Source: JALZMG01 sp963739975 (GTDB taxonomy: Bacteria > Actinomycetota > Acidimicrobiia > Acidimicrobiales > Ilumatobacteraceae). Taken from it: 64,000 bases of DNA. Below the pieces are notes generated by a model. It made no database searches. It saw nothing but the letters and a program-made list of their open reading frames with translations, and was not told where the DNA came from. The translations under genes and the position numbers were made by a program. Of this stretch, positions 52,504-61,615 are shown one piece after another (the stretch's first letter is position 1; each line of letters begins with the position of its first letter). The DNA lies in assembly GCA_963739975.1 (NCBI GenBank), contig CAVUCK010000020.1:1-64000 (forward strand), written 5' to 3'.

Positions 52504-53721
52504 TCACCAGCGCGGGCCCTGCTCGGCGGCGATGCCGAGCGTGATCTTGCCGATCATCTCGTGGGCCAGGGCGTCGTTGCCGGGGTGGAACCCACCGCAG
52601 CGGACGTCCCGGTAGAGCCGCTCGAGCTCGTTGCCCTTGAACATGCCGCCGCCGCCCGACACGTCGAGGGCGATGTCGACGACGCGCTTGGCCGCCTCGA
52701 CGGCCCGCCACTTCATGGCGAACAGCTTGGAACCCCACTGCTCGCCGTGGTCGACGCCGGCCAGCCAATCGTCGGCGAACCGGTCGACCACGGCGACGGC
52801 AGCATCGAGCTCGAGGTACATCTCGGCGATCTGGTGCTGGACCATCGGGTGGTAGGCGTAGACGCCGCGCTCGATGGCGATCGACCGCTTGCGCGTGGCC
52901 GAGTCGACGGCCAGCTCCAGTGCCCGCTGGGCGATGCCGACGTACACGTTGGCGATCCCGGTGAGGGCCCAGAAGTTCATCGCCGTCAGGAAGAGGTCCT
53001 GGTTGTCGCCGGCCGGCACCACGCGCCCGACGTGGGAGTCCGGCACGAACACGCCGTCGAGGATCGTGTCGTGGCTCTGGCTGGCCCGCATGCCGAGCGT
53101 GTCCCAGGTCTCCACGACGGTCACACCGGGGCTGGTGCGCTCGACGAAGGCGTGCACGATCTGCGGCCCGCCGGGCGCATCGGCGTCGACGGCGTGGGCC
53201 CCGAGCCACTTCCAGACGGGCCCGTTGGAGCCGAACTGCTTGCGCCCGTTGAGGCGATAGCCGCCCTCGACGCGCGTGGCGGCGCACGTGGACAGCACGA
53301 CCGGCATGTCGTTGCCCGCTTCGGCGTGGCCGGCGGCGAAGACCTCGCCGGCCGCCGCCTCCTGGGAGATCCACGTCAACGACGGGTCCCCGAACCGCTC
53401 CAGCTCGGCGGCGATGCCGGTCCAGTAGAAGTGCATGGTCGTCGCCAGCGCGGTCGCCGGCGCGTACCGGGCGAGAGTGCGCTGCGACGCACCGAACTGG
53501 ACGAGGTCGAACCCCCACCCGCCGTGGTGCACGGGCACCGCGGCGGCCAGGTAGCCGATCTCGCGCAGGTCGGCGAGGTCCTCGTAGAAGTACGTGTTGG
53601 TCCGGTCGAGGGCGTCGGCCCGGGCCCGGAAGCGCTCCAGCAGCACCGGATCGAGGGCTTCGATCCGTGGGCGGAACGTGGTCGTGGTGGTGGTGTCGGT
53701 GGTGTCGGTGATGGTGCTCAT
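52504..53721 (-). CDS. Acyl-CoA dehydrogenase-fold flavoprotein (monooxygenase-like)
   Basis: 405 residues from ATG at 53721. IGYLAAAVPVHHGGWGFDL, ATRVEGGYRLNGRKQFGSN and ETWDTLGMRASQSHDT are the acyl-CoA dehydrogenase/DszC fold motifs that bind FAD or FMN. The sequence looks nearer to flavin-dependent monooxygenases of the DszC/HpaH group than to true acyl-CoA dehydrogenases, because the catalytic Glu region is not evident. The substrate is unknown. It is convergent with the BTAD regulator gene. The N-terminal Thr-rich residues are typical low-complexity. Confidence 0.7.
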   Translation of the reverse strand: MSTITDTTDTTTTTTFRPRIEALDPVLLERFRARADALDRTNTYFYEDLADLREIGYLAAAVPVHHGGWGFDLVQFGASQRTLARYAPATALATTMHFYWTGIAAELERFGDPSLTWISQEAAAGEVFAAGHAEAGNDMPVVLSTCAATRVEGGYRLNGRKQFGSNGPVWKWLGAHAVDADAPGGPQIVHAFVERTSPGVTVVETWDTLGMRASQSHDTILDGVFVPDSHVGRVVPAGDNQDLFLTAMNFWALTGIANVYVGIAQRALELAVDSATRKRSIAIERGVYAYHPMVQHQIAEMYLELDAAVAVVDRFADDWLAGVDHGEQWGSKLFAMKWRAVEAAKRVVDIALDVSGGGGMFKGNELERLYRDVRCGGFHPGNDALAHEMIGKITLGIAAEQGPRW

Positions 53722-53851
53722 GGGGCGGAGCGTGGAGGTCGCCGCTCGCGCCTCGCTCACGTCGGCTCACACGGCGCGCCAGCGGGTTCGAACGGGTGGC
53801 GGCTCGGGGGACGCGCGTCCCCCGAGCCGTCCCCCGCATGCTTGCGTTCCT

Positions 53852-54484
53852 GTGACGTCGTCCGTAGCGTTCGGTCGCACACAGGTTCGGGAACCTCTGA
53901 TCCCGGCCCCGGACAGGAGCGGGACCCTGCGATTCGAACGAGCTGACGGGTGGCGAGTGGTGCTGGCGAGCATCTTGACGCTCGCCGTGCTGCCCACCAT
54001 CTGGCTCGTCAACCGCAAGGACGAGACGGTGTCGCCGAACGTCGCCGCTGTCGGCCTGTCCGCCGACGCCGGTGCGTCGGCCGCCACCTCGACCACGTTG
54101 CCGGACCTCATGGGCTCGCTGCCACCGCGCTACCTGAACGGCACGGCCGGGTCCGGCCCGGTTGCCCCCGTCGCTCCCGTGGCGGTCGGTCAGGCCGACG
54201 GCACCGTCGTCGGCACCGGCACGGCCACGTACCGCCGCGATGTGGAACGAGCCGGGTGGTGCCTGACCAATGCCTTGGAGGCGGGCCTCGTCGTCACGGT
54301 CGTCAACGTCGACAACGGCCGCTCGCTGCAGTGCGTCACGCAGCCCCGCCAGGACGAGGCGCCTGCCGCCGACGATGAGTCCGCGGTCGTCGTCACCGAC
54401 GACGAGCTCGTGCTCCTCACGACCGACTTCGCTCAGATCGCCGACCTGACCGACGCGCCGGTCCACATCGAGATCCGCCAGTGA
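53852..54484 (+). CDS. Membrane-anchored RlpA-like double-psi beta-barrel protein
   Basis: About 210 residues from GTG at 53852. One membrane span (VVLASILTLAVLPTIWLV) is followed by a Thr/Pro-rich linker and a C-terminal domain with GTATYRR and LVVTVVNVDNGRSLQC, which resembles the double-psi barrel of RlpA and expansins. In many actinobacteria the gene before rsmA is the Rpf resuscitation factor; here a wall-linked protein of a different type occupies that place. It ends one base before rsmA. Catalytic Asp of RlpA is not clear. Confidence 0.6.
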   Translation: MTSSVAFGRTQVREPLIPAPDRSGTLRFERADGWRVVLASILTLAVLPTIWLVNRKDETVSPNVAAVGLSADAGASAATSTTLPDLMGSLPPRYLNGTAGSGPVAPVAPVAVGQADGTVVGTGTATYRRDVERAGWCLTNALEAGLVVTVVNVDNGRSLQCVTQPRQDEAPAADDESAVVVTDDELVLLTTDFAQIADLTDAPVHIEIRQ

Positions 54485-54485
54485 G

Positions 54486-55298
54486 ATGACGCACTCGCGT
54501 GTGCGCACGCGCGAGCTGCTGACCTCCCGGGCGCTGGCGCCGCGCCGGGACCTGGGCCAGAACTTCGTCGTCGACCCGAACACCGTTCGCCGCATCGCCC
54601 AGCTTGCTCGGGTCGGTCCCGGCGACCATGTCGTCGAGGTCGGTGCCGGGCTCGGTGCGCTGACCCTGGCGCTGGCCGACCACGGCGCCGAGGTACTGGC
54701 GATCGAGGTCGACGCCGGCCTGGCCGGCGCCCTGGGCGACGTCGTCGATGGGCGCCCGAACGTGCGCGTCGTCGCGGCCGACGCCATGAAGGTCGATTGG
54801 GCCGAGCTGCTCGCCGCCGCGCCGTGCTGGTCCCTGGTCGCCAACCTGCCGTACAACGTGGCAACGCCGCTGGTCGCCGACCTGCTCGACACGGTGCCGA
54901 CGATCACCCGGATGCTGGTCATGGTCCAGCGCGAGGTCGGGGAGCGGCTGGCCGCGTCGCCGGGATCGAGCGCCTACGGAGCGATCAGCGTCAAGGTGGC
55001 GTACTGGGCAGCGGCGCAGGTCGTCGGCGCCGTGCCGGCGTCGGTGTTCCTGCCCCGGCCCAACGTCGAGTCCGTGCTGGTGGAGATCATCCGCCGTCGG
55101 CCGCCCGACGTCGCCGCCGAGCAGCTGTTCAACCTGGTCCGCACCGCGTTCGGTCAACGCCGCAAGATGCTGCGACGCTCATTGCGCGAACGCGTCACGG
55201 CCGAGCAGTTCGCCGCCGCCGGCGTCGAGCCGACCGATCGGCCGCAGGACGTAGGACTCGACGGCTGGGTGCGCCTGGCCAACGTCGTCGGGCCGTGA
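54486..55298 (+). CDS. rsmA: 16S rRNA (adenine1518-N6/1519-N6)-dimethyltransferase
   Basis: 270 residues. LGQNFVVDP (23-31), VEVGAGLGALT (50-60) for SAM, and NLPYN (120-124) for the adenine are the KsgA/RsmA signatures; VPASVFLPRPNVESVLV and RKMLRRSLR occur in the C-terminal part. It dimethylates two adjacent adenines in helix 45 late in 30S assembly. ispE follows with a GTGA overlap. Confidence 0.94.
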   Translation: MTHSRVRTRELLTSRALAPRRDLGQNFVVDPNTVRRIAQLARVGPGDHVVEVGAGLGALTLALADHGAEVLAIEVDAGLAGALGDVVDGRPNVRVVAADAMKVDWAELLAAAPCWSLVANLPYNVATPLVADLLDTVPTITRMLVMVQREVGERLAASPGSSAYGAISVKVAYWAAAQVVGAVPASVFLPRPNVESVLVEIIRRRPPDVAAEQLFNLVRTAFGQRRKMLRRSLRERVTAEQFAAAGVEPTDRPQDVGLDGWVRLANVVGP

Positions 55299-56038
55299 CG
55301 GCGACACTCGTCGCGCCGGCCAAGCTGACGCGGACGCTGCGGATCGTCGGCGTGCGGGCCGACGGGTACCACCTGCTCGAGGCCGAGATGGTGACGCTCG
55401 ATCTGGCCGATCGCGTGGTCGTGTCGCCCGGTTCGTCCGGCGTGGTGATCGACGGGCCGTTCGCGGCGGGCGTGTCGAGCGACGAGCGCAACCTCGCCGT
55501 GCGGGCGCTGGCGCGGGCGGGCCGCGCCGCCGGTCTGCGGATCACGAAGGAGATCCCCCACGGCGGCGGGCTGGGCGGGGGTTCAGCCGACGCCGCCGCC
55601 GTGCTGCGGTGGGCCGGGATCACCGACCCGACGGTCGCCGCCGAGCTCGGGGCCGACGTGCCGTTCTGCGTGATCGGTGGCCGGGCGCGGGTCACCGGGA
55701 TCGGTGAGCTCGTCGAGCCGTTGGGTCACGAGGCGATCGTCGTGACGCTCGTGGTGCCGCCGTTCGCCGTCAGCACGCCGGCCGTGTACCGGGCGTGGGA
55801 CGAGCTCGGCGGGCCGGCCGGCGAGGGCCCGAACGACCTCGAGCCGGCGGCCGTCAACGTCGAGCCGCGACTGGCGGCGTGGCGCGACCGGATCGGCGAG
55901 TTGGCGGGGGAGCGACCGGTGCTGGCCGGCAGCGGGTCGACGTGGTTCCTGCCGGGCGAGCGCGACGGCGCCCTCGCCGCACTGGGCGACGAGGGCGCCA
56001 TGGTCATCGTGGCCCGGGCCATCGAACGCCCGGGGTAG
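55295..56038 (+). CDS. ispE: 4-diphosphocytidyl-2-C-methyl-D-erythritol kinase
   Basis: 247 residues from GTG at 55295. APAKLTRTLRIVGVRADGYHLL and PHGGGLGGGSADAAAVLRW (the GHMP-kinase ATP loop) are the marker motifs of IspE. It phosphorylates CDP-ME in the MEP isoprenoid pathway. At 247 residues it is shorter than the E. coli enzyme (about 283), mainly at the C-terminus (GSGSTWFLPG). The overlapped GTGA start couples it to rsmA. Confidence 0.9.
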   Translation: MTATLVAPAKLTRTLRIVGVRADGYHLLEAEMVTLDLADRVVVSPGSSGVVIDGPFAAGVSSDERNLAVRALARAGRAAGLRITKEIPHGGGLGGGSADAAAVLRWAGITDPTVAAELGADVPFCVIGGRARVTGIGELVEPLGHEAIVVTLVVPPFAVSTPAVYRAWDELGGPAGEGPNDLEPAAVNVEPRLAAWRDRIGELAGERPVLAGSGSTWFLPGERDGALAALGDEGAMVIVARAIERPG

Positions 56039-56040
56039 TG

Positions 56041-56133
56041 CTACTTGCGGCGCTGGTGGCGGGTGCGCCGGAGCATCTTCTTGTGCTTCTTCTTGCGCAT
56101 CCGCTTGCGGCGCTTCTTGATCAGCGAACCCAT
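56041..56133 (-). CDS. Small ribosomal protein bS22 (AURKAIP1/COX24-domain peptide)
   Basis: 30 residues, too short for usual gene finders. The frame from ATG at 56133 begins MGSLIKKRRKRMRKKKHKK and continues MLRRTRHQRRK before TAG at 56041-56043. This composition and length match the bS22 protein described in mycobacterial 30S subunits and other actinobacteria. It is convergent with ispE, 2 bases apart. No clear Shine-Dalgarno precedes it. The match to this known family, rather than the frame alone, is what supports it. Confidence 0.85.
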   Translation of the reverse strand: MGSLIKKRRKRMRKKKHKKMLRRTRHQRRK

Positions 56134-56215
56134 AGGGTCGGCCACGCTATCGCCGCGGAACGATGCCGGGCGGGCGGGGGTGTGTCGCGATACCTTGCGG
56201 ACATCGGCGCGACGG

Positions 56216-56290
56216 TCCGGGGTCGTTCAATCGGTAGGACGCCTGGTTTTGGTCCAGTGAATAGGGGTTCGATTCCTCTCCCCGGAGCCA
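56216..56290 (+). tRNA. trnQ: tRNA-Gln(UUG)
   Basis: Acceptor strands TCCGGGG and CCCCGGA pair; the 3' end is G plus an encoded CCA. The anticodon loop TTTTGGT within CTGG...CCAG gives anticodon TTG, so glutamine. The T-arm GGTTCGATTCC is canonical. It lies between ispE/bS22 and glmU. No integrase is next to it, so I see no use as an attachment site. Confidence 0.92.
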
Positions 56291-56390
56291 TGAACGTCAT
56301 TGCGTTCCCCGGCCACGCCACCTGCAGCCTGCGCAGCAGATCCGCCGTTCCTCGGTCCTTCACCTCCCGCACGGTTGACTGGAACGTCTC

Positions 56391-57476
56391 ATGACCGTCT
56401 CGGCCATCGTCCTCGCCGCCGGGGAGGGCACGCGCATGCGCTCGGCCCGCCCCAAACCCCTGCACATGATCTGCGGCCGGGCCATGGTGCTGCACGTCAT
56501 CCACGCCCTCGACCACCTCCGACCTGAACGGACCGCGCTCGTCGTCGGCCACGGCGCCGAGCAGGTCACCAAGAAGGTGCAGGACCAGGCCCCGCCGTGG
56601 GCCAACGTCGTGTTCGTCGAGCAGGAGGAGCAGCGGGGCACGGGCGAGGCCGCGGCCATCGGCATGACCGCCTTCCCCGGCGACGACCTCGACGACGAAT
56701 CGACGATCGTCGTCCTCCCGGGTGACACCCCGCTGCTGCGGCCGGAAACGCTCGACGAGCTCGTCGCCGTGCACGTCGCCAACGGCAGCGCGGCCACCGT
56801 GCTGTCGAGCGTGATGACCGACCCGACGGGTTACGGCCGCGTCATCCGCGCCGCCGACGGGCGGGTGCTGCGCATCGTCGAGCAGCGCGACACCAGCGTC
56901 GAGGAGGCGGCGGTCGACGAGATCGGCACGAGCATCTACGCCTTCCGTCGCGAGGTGCTCGGCCCGGCGTTGCGCCACCTGTCGCCCGACAACGCCCAGG
57001 GCGAGTTCTACCTCACCGACGTGATCGCCGTGCTGAGCGGCATGGGCCACCGCATCGGCTGCGTGCAGGCACCGGCCGAGGAGACCCAGGGCGTCAACGA
57101 CCGGTGGCAGCTGGCCCTCGCCGAGCGCGAGCTGCGGGCCCGCACGAACCGCCAGTGGCTGCTCAACGGCGTCACCATGCTCGACCCCCGCCAGACGTTC
57201 ATCGACGTCACCGTGGCGCTCGGCCGGGACGTGACGCTCTACCCGGGCACGATCCTGGAAGGCTCGACGATCGTCGGCGACGGGAGCGAGATCGGTCCCG
57301 ACACCCGCCTGGAGGACTGCGTGATCGGCACGGGCTGCCGGGTGCAGCACACCGTCGGCGTCGACGCCGAGGTCGGCGCCGCGGCGAGGGTCGGCCCGTA
57401 CGCCCACCTGCCGGCGGGGTCGGCCGTCGCCTCGGGTGCCGTGACCGGCGCCTTCTACACTGCGGGCGGGGACTAG
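56391..57476 (+). CDS. glmU: GlmU-type UDP-GlcNAc pyrophosphorylase, lacking the acetyltransferase end
   Basis: 361 residues. LAAGEGTRMRSARPKPLH (8-25) and GTGEAAAIGM belong to the N-terminal uridyltransferase; EIGTSIYAFRREVL and NAQGEFYLTD are the usual GlmU lines. A left-handed beta-helix starts near residue 270 (PGTILEGSTIVGDGSEIGP). The protein ends at VGPYAHLPAGSAVASGAVTG, about 100 residues before the usual end, so the acetyltransferase active site (the family NxxYDGxxKHxT region) is absent. It can make UDP-GlcNAc only if another enzyme acetylates glucosamine-1-phosphate. prs follows 18 bases later. Confidence 0.85.
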   Translation: MTVSAIVLAAGEGTRMRSARPKPLHMICGRAMVLHVIHALDHLRPERTALVVGHGAEQVTKKVQDQAPPWANVVFVEQEEQRGTGEAAAIGMTAFPGDDLDDESTIVVLPGDTPLLRPETLDELVAVHVANGSAATVLSSVMTDPTGYGRVIRAADGRVLRIVEQRDTSVEEAAVDEIGTSIYAFRREVLGPALRHLSPDNAQGEFYLTDVIAVLSGMGHRIGCVQAPAEETQGVNDRWQLALAERELRARTNRQWLLNGVTMLDPRQTFIDVTVALGRDVTLYPGTILEGSTIVGDGSEIGPDTRLEDCVIGTGCRVQHTVGVDAEVGAAARVGPYAHLPAGSAVASGAVTGAFYTAGGD

Positions 57477-57494
57477 GGGAGGAAGCCGGCGCTC

Positions 57495-58484
57495 ATGGAG
57501 AAGGTCACCACCAAGAAGCTGGCGCTCTACTCGGGCCGAACCCACCAGGGACTGGCCACGGCGGTCGCCGAGCACCTCGGCCAGGAGCTCGGGCATCCGA
57601 ACATCGTCGAGTTCGCCAGCGGGGAGATCAAGACCCAGTTCGCCGAGAGCGTCCGCGGCAGCGACGTCTTCATCATGCAGAGCCACTACGGCGTCGACGG
57701 GCGCTCGATCAACGACTCGATCATGGAGCAGTTGATCATGATCGACGCCGCCTACCGGGCGTCGGCCAAGCGGATCACCGCCGTCTGCCCGTTCTACGGC
57801 TACGCCCGCCAAGACCGCAAGGCCGAGGGACGCGAGCCGATCACGGCCCGCCTCGTCGCCGACATGTTCAAGGCCGCCGGCGCCAAGCGGATGATCTCGA
57901 TCGACCTCCACGCCGGTCAGATCCAGGGGTTCTTCGATGGACCGGTCGACCACCTCACGGCCATGCCGGTGCTCGAGAGCTACCTGCGCGAGCACGCCCA
58001 CGCTCCGGTCATCGTGTCGCCCGATGCGGGCCGCATCAAGGTCGCCGAGCGGATGGCCCAGCACCTCGACGACTGCGGCGCCGACCTGGCCTTCTGCTAC
58101 AAGCGCCGGCCGAAGGGCACGGCCAACGTGGCCAAGGCGACCGAGGTGATCGGCGAGGTGGCCGACCGGCTGTGCGTGCTGACCGACGACATCATCGACA
58201 CCGCCGGCACCATCACGTCGGCCGCCGACCTCCTGATGTCACGCGGCGCCACCGAGGTGTGGGCCATGGCCACCCACGGTGTGCTGTCCGAACCGGCGAT
58301 CGACCGGCTGAAGAACAGCCCGGTCTCCCGGGTCGTGCTGACCGACACGTTGCCGTTGCCGCCCGAGAAGCAACTGCCGATGGTCGAGGTGCTGTCGATC
58401 GCTCCGCTGATCGCCGAGGCCCTCTCGGCGGTCTTCGACGACACCAGCGTCAGCGACATCTTCGACGGCGAGAACCTCGTCTAG
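57495..58484 (+). CDS. prs: Ribose-phosphate pyrophosphokinase
   Basis: 329 residues. VCPFYGYARQDRKAEGREPI is the ATP-binding region, IVSPDAGRIKVAERMA the flexible loop and TDDIIDTAGTITSAADLL the PRPP-binding loop. The set and length are standard for Prs. It makes PRPP for nucleotides and histidine. The glmU-prs order is common in bacteria. A GGGGAGGAAG ribosome site precedes the ATG at 57495. Confidence 0.94.
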   Translation: MEKVTTKKLALYSGRTHQGLATAVAEHLGQELGHPNIVEFASGEIKTQFAESVRGSDVFIMQSHYGVDGRSINDSIMEQLIMIDAAYRASAKRITAVCPFYGYARQDRKAEGREPITARLVADMFKAAGAKRMISIDLHAGQIQGFFDGPVDHLTAMPVLESYLREHAHAPVIVSPDAGRIKVAERMAQHLDDCGADLAFCYKRRPKGTANVAKATEVIGEVADRLCVLTDDIIDTAGTITSAADLLMSRGATEVWAMATHGVLSEPAIDRLKNSPVSRVVLTDTLPLPPEKQLPMVEVLSIAPLIAEALSAVFDDTSVSDIFDGENLV

Positions 58485-58485
58485 T

Positions 58486-58570
58486 CCATCGGAGGGTTTC
58501 CCGGCACCGGAGGGTTTGACGCACCCCGTCCGGTACGGAAACCCTCCGGTGCATCGAAACCCTCCGATGG
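58486..58570. repeat. Nested-palindrome repeat, copy B
   Basis: 85 bases, both arm pairs perfect: outer CCATCGGAGGGTTT with AAACCCTCCGATGG, inner GCACCGGAGGGTTT with AAACCCTCCGGTGC. It begins one base after the prs stop. The hydrolase remnant on the minus strand ends at this repeat. Confidence 0.9.
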
Positions 58571-59006
58571 ATGCTGGGCGTCGGGTCCAGACCCGCGTCG
58601 ATGTCGGTGTTCGACATCCCAGCGTCCGCCGGGAACTCGGGGAACGGCTCCGTCTTCGACATCACGACGAGCGGGATCGCGGGGGGCGGCGGCGCGCCGA
58701 GCACCTGATCGACGCTGGCGTCGACGTCGACTTCTCGTAGTCCGGCGAGCCGCTGAGCGTCTCACCCGGCGGGTTGTTGAGCACGTCCAGGTACGGCTCC
58801 CACGTGTCGCCGAGCAGTTCCCGCAGGGCCGGCGCGAACGCGTCCACGAGCACCAACCCGATCACGTCGTCGGGGTAGGTCCGGGCGTACAGCTGCCCGA
58901 TCATCCCGCCGCACGAGTGGGCCACGAGCACGTACGGACCGGGCACCTCCGCAGCCGCCAGCAAGCGGTGCAGATCCTCGACCGAGTCGCCGATCGTGCG
59001 CGGCAC
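58571..59006 (-). pseudogene. Alpha/beta-hydrolase remnant
   Basis: From about 59006, PRTIGDSVEDLHRLLAAAEV and PYVLVAHSCGGMIGQLYAR hold the nucleophile elbow (HSCGG) of an alpha/beta hydrolase. A frameshift near 58725 moves the rest (VDVDASVDQVLGAPPPPAIP, VVMSKTEPFPEFPADAG) to another frame. The protein then runs straight into repeat copy B. The N-terminal third with the first strands is missing (a stop codon precedes PRTIG in frame), and so is the C-terminal His. It is therefore a true remnant. Confidence 0.7.
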
Positions 59007-59101
59007 CAGTCACCGTGCCGGTGCCAGGATCAGAGCAGTCGCCGCGTGGGATGCTGCTCCCGCGATCCGGCCGAGCGAGCTGGACCGGGAGGGAGTGTCA
59101 G

Positions 59102-60814
59102 ATGGGCGCGAGCGCTGGACGAGCGCTGGCGGTCGGTGCAGCGGCGGGCCTGCTGCTGGCGTGCTCGGGTAACGCGGACGACGCCGGCGACACCACCACC
59201 ACCACGACGATCGCGACCAACACAGGCGGTGCCGAGTCCTCGACGTCGCCGGGTGGCTCGACGGAGCCGGGATCGGCGACGGCGCCGCCGACCACGACGG
59301 GCGGACTGCTCGACGCTCCCGAGATGGTCGTGCCACCACTGCTCGACGAGGCCAAGGTGGGCGCGGCGGTCGACCAGCTCGACGACGTCGTCGCCGAGGC
59401 CATGGATCAGACCGGCGTCCCCGGTGTCGCCGTGGGGGTCGTGTACAAGGACGAGGTTCTGTTCGCCGAGGGCTTCGGCGTGCGGCGGGCGGACGGCACA
59501 GAGCCCGTCGACGCCGACACCGTCTTCCAGATGGCGTCCGTCTCCAAGCCCGTGGCGTCGACGATCGTCGCCCGGGTCGTCGGTGAGGGCGCCGCCAACT
59601 GGACGGATCCGGCGGTGAGCTGGTTCCCGGAGATCGACCTCGCCGACCCGTACCCCACCGCCAACGCCACGCTGGCCGACTTCCTGTCGCACCGCACCGG
59701 CCTCCCGACCCTCGCCGGCAACCTGCTCGAGGACCTCGGCTGGGACCAGCAGTACATCGTCAGCGTGCTCTACCTGCAGCCACTGGACGCCTTCCGCTCG
59801 ACGTACCACTACAGCGACTACGGCTACACGCTCGGCGGGCTGGCGGCCGCGGCGGCAATGGATATGAGTTGGGAGGACCTCGCCGAGCAGATGCTGTTCG
59901 AGCCACTCGGGATGACGAGCTCGAGCTACCGCCACGACGACTACCTGGCGCGCGAGAACATGGCGCACATCCACACCCGGGTCGGTCCTGCGGCGGACAA
60001 GCAGTGGGAGCCCCGATTCAACCGCGATCCCGACGCCCAGGCTCCCGCCGGCGGCCTCAGCTCGAGCGTCAACGACATGGTCGAGCTGATCCGGCTGCAG
60101 CTCGGCGCCGGCACGATCGACGGCACGCAGCTCGTCGACGCCGCCGCCCTGCAGGAGACCCACATCCCGCACAGCGACCTCAGCCAACCGACGGCTCCGG
60201 GTGAGCGGACGGAGTTCTACGGGCTCGGCTGGAACGTGACCTACGACGACCACGGCCGAGTGCGCCTGGACCACTCCGGGGCGTTCCTCTCGGGAGCAGC
60301 GACGACCATCACGCTGCTCCCCGGCGAGCAGCTCGGCATCATCACCTTGACCAACGGCCAGCCGCACGGCATCCCGGAGTCGATCAACGAGAGCTTCATC
60401 GACATCGCCCAGAACGGCCGCCGGACCGTCGACTGGCTGGACTTCTTCGCCACCGTCATGGAGAGCCTGTACACCGCCGGCGTCGACACGTCGTGGTCGA
60501 CGCCGCCGGCTCAGCCGGCCCCGGCGGCCGACCAGAGCGACTACCTGGGGACCTACGACAACCCGCACTACGGACCGTTGACCGTCACGTCCGACGGTGG
60601 CGCGCTGACCATGTCGATGGGTCCACCGGACCGGCCGACGAGGTTCGTCCTCACCCACTTCGACGGCGACGTGTTCACGTTCGACACGATCGGCGAGAAC
60701 GCCACCGGCACGTCCGGGGCCACGTTCACGCGGCCGTCCGGCGGCGGTCCGGCAGCCACCGTCACCCTGGAGGCGTACGACATCACGGGCATCGGCACGT
60801 TCACCCGCCAGTGA
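59102..60814 (+). CDS. Lipoprotein serine hydrolase (class C beta-lactamase family)
   Basis: 570 residues. A lipobox LLAC (Cys21) follows the signal peptide; a long Thr/Ser-rich linker leads to the catalytic domain with SVSK (Ser146, Lys149), a YSDYGY motif in the Y-x-N place, and an HSGAF motif in the KTG place. This is the broad beta-lactamase/DD-peptidase fold; many members are esterases or peptidases and not antibiotic enzymes. The C-terminus has a second domain. Start ATG at 59102 was chosen since a GGGAGGGA site precedes it and the signal peptide starts there. Confidence 0.82.
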   Translation: MGASAGRALAVGAAAGLLLACSGNADDAGDTTTTTTIATNTGGAESSTSPGGSTEPGSATAPPTTTGGLLDAPEMVVPPLLDEAKVGAAVDQLDDVVAEAMDQTGVPGVAVGVVYKDEVLFAEGFGVRRADGTEPVDADTVFQMASVSKPVASTIVARVVGEGAANWTDPAVSWFPEIDLADPYPTANATLADFLSHRTGLPTLAGNLLEDLGWDQQYIVSVLYLQPLDAFRSTYHYSDYGYTLGGLAAAAAMDMSWEDLAEQMLFEPLGMTSSSYRHDDYLARENMAHIHTRVGPAADKQWEPRFNRDPDAQAPAGGLSSSVNDMVELIRLQLGAGTIDGTQLVDAAALQETHIPHSDLSQPTAPGERTEFYGLGWNVTYDDHGRVRLDHSGAFLSGAATTITLLPGEQLGIITLTNGQPHGIPESINESFIDIAQNGRRTVDWLDFFATVMESLYTAGVDTSWSTPPAQPAPAADQSDYLGTYDNPHYGPLTVTSDGGALTMSMGPPDRPTRFVLTHFDGDVFTFDTIGENATGTSGATFTRPSGGGPAATVTLEAYDITGIGTFTRQ

Positions 60815-60889
60815 TGGCGGGCGGTCCCCGGTAACCTTCCCGGCCGACTTCCGCCGATCCGAGGCGGGTCCTCCACGAGGTTCTCCACC

Positions 60890-61611
<722 letters not shown>

Positions 61612-61615
<4 letters not shown>

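Noticed and set aside
56216..56290. tRNA-Gln as a phage or island attachment site
   Set aside because: No integrase, direct repeat of the tRNA 3' end or phage gene is visible nearby.
59102..60814. Antibiotic-inactivating beta-lactamase
   Set aside because: Only the general serine-hydrolase fold is supported; many such lipoproteins are peptidases or esterases, and the Y-x-N site is atypical.
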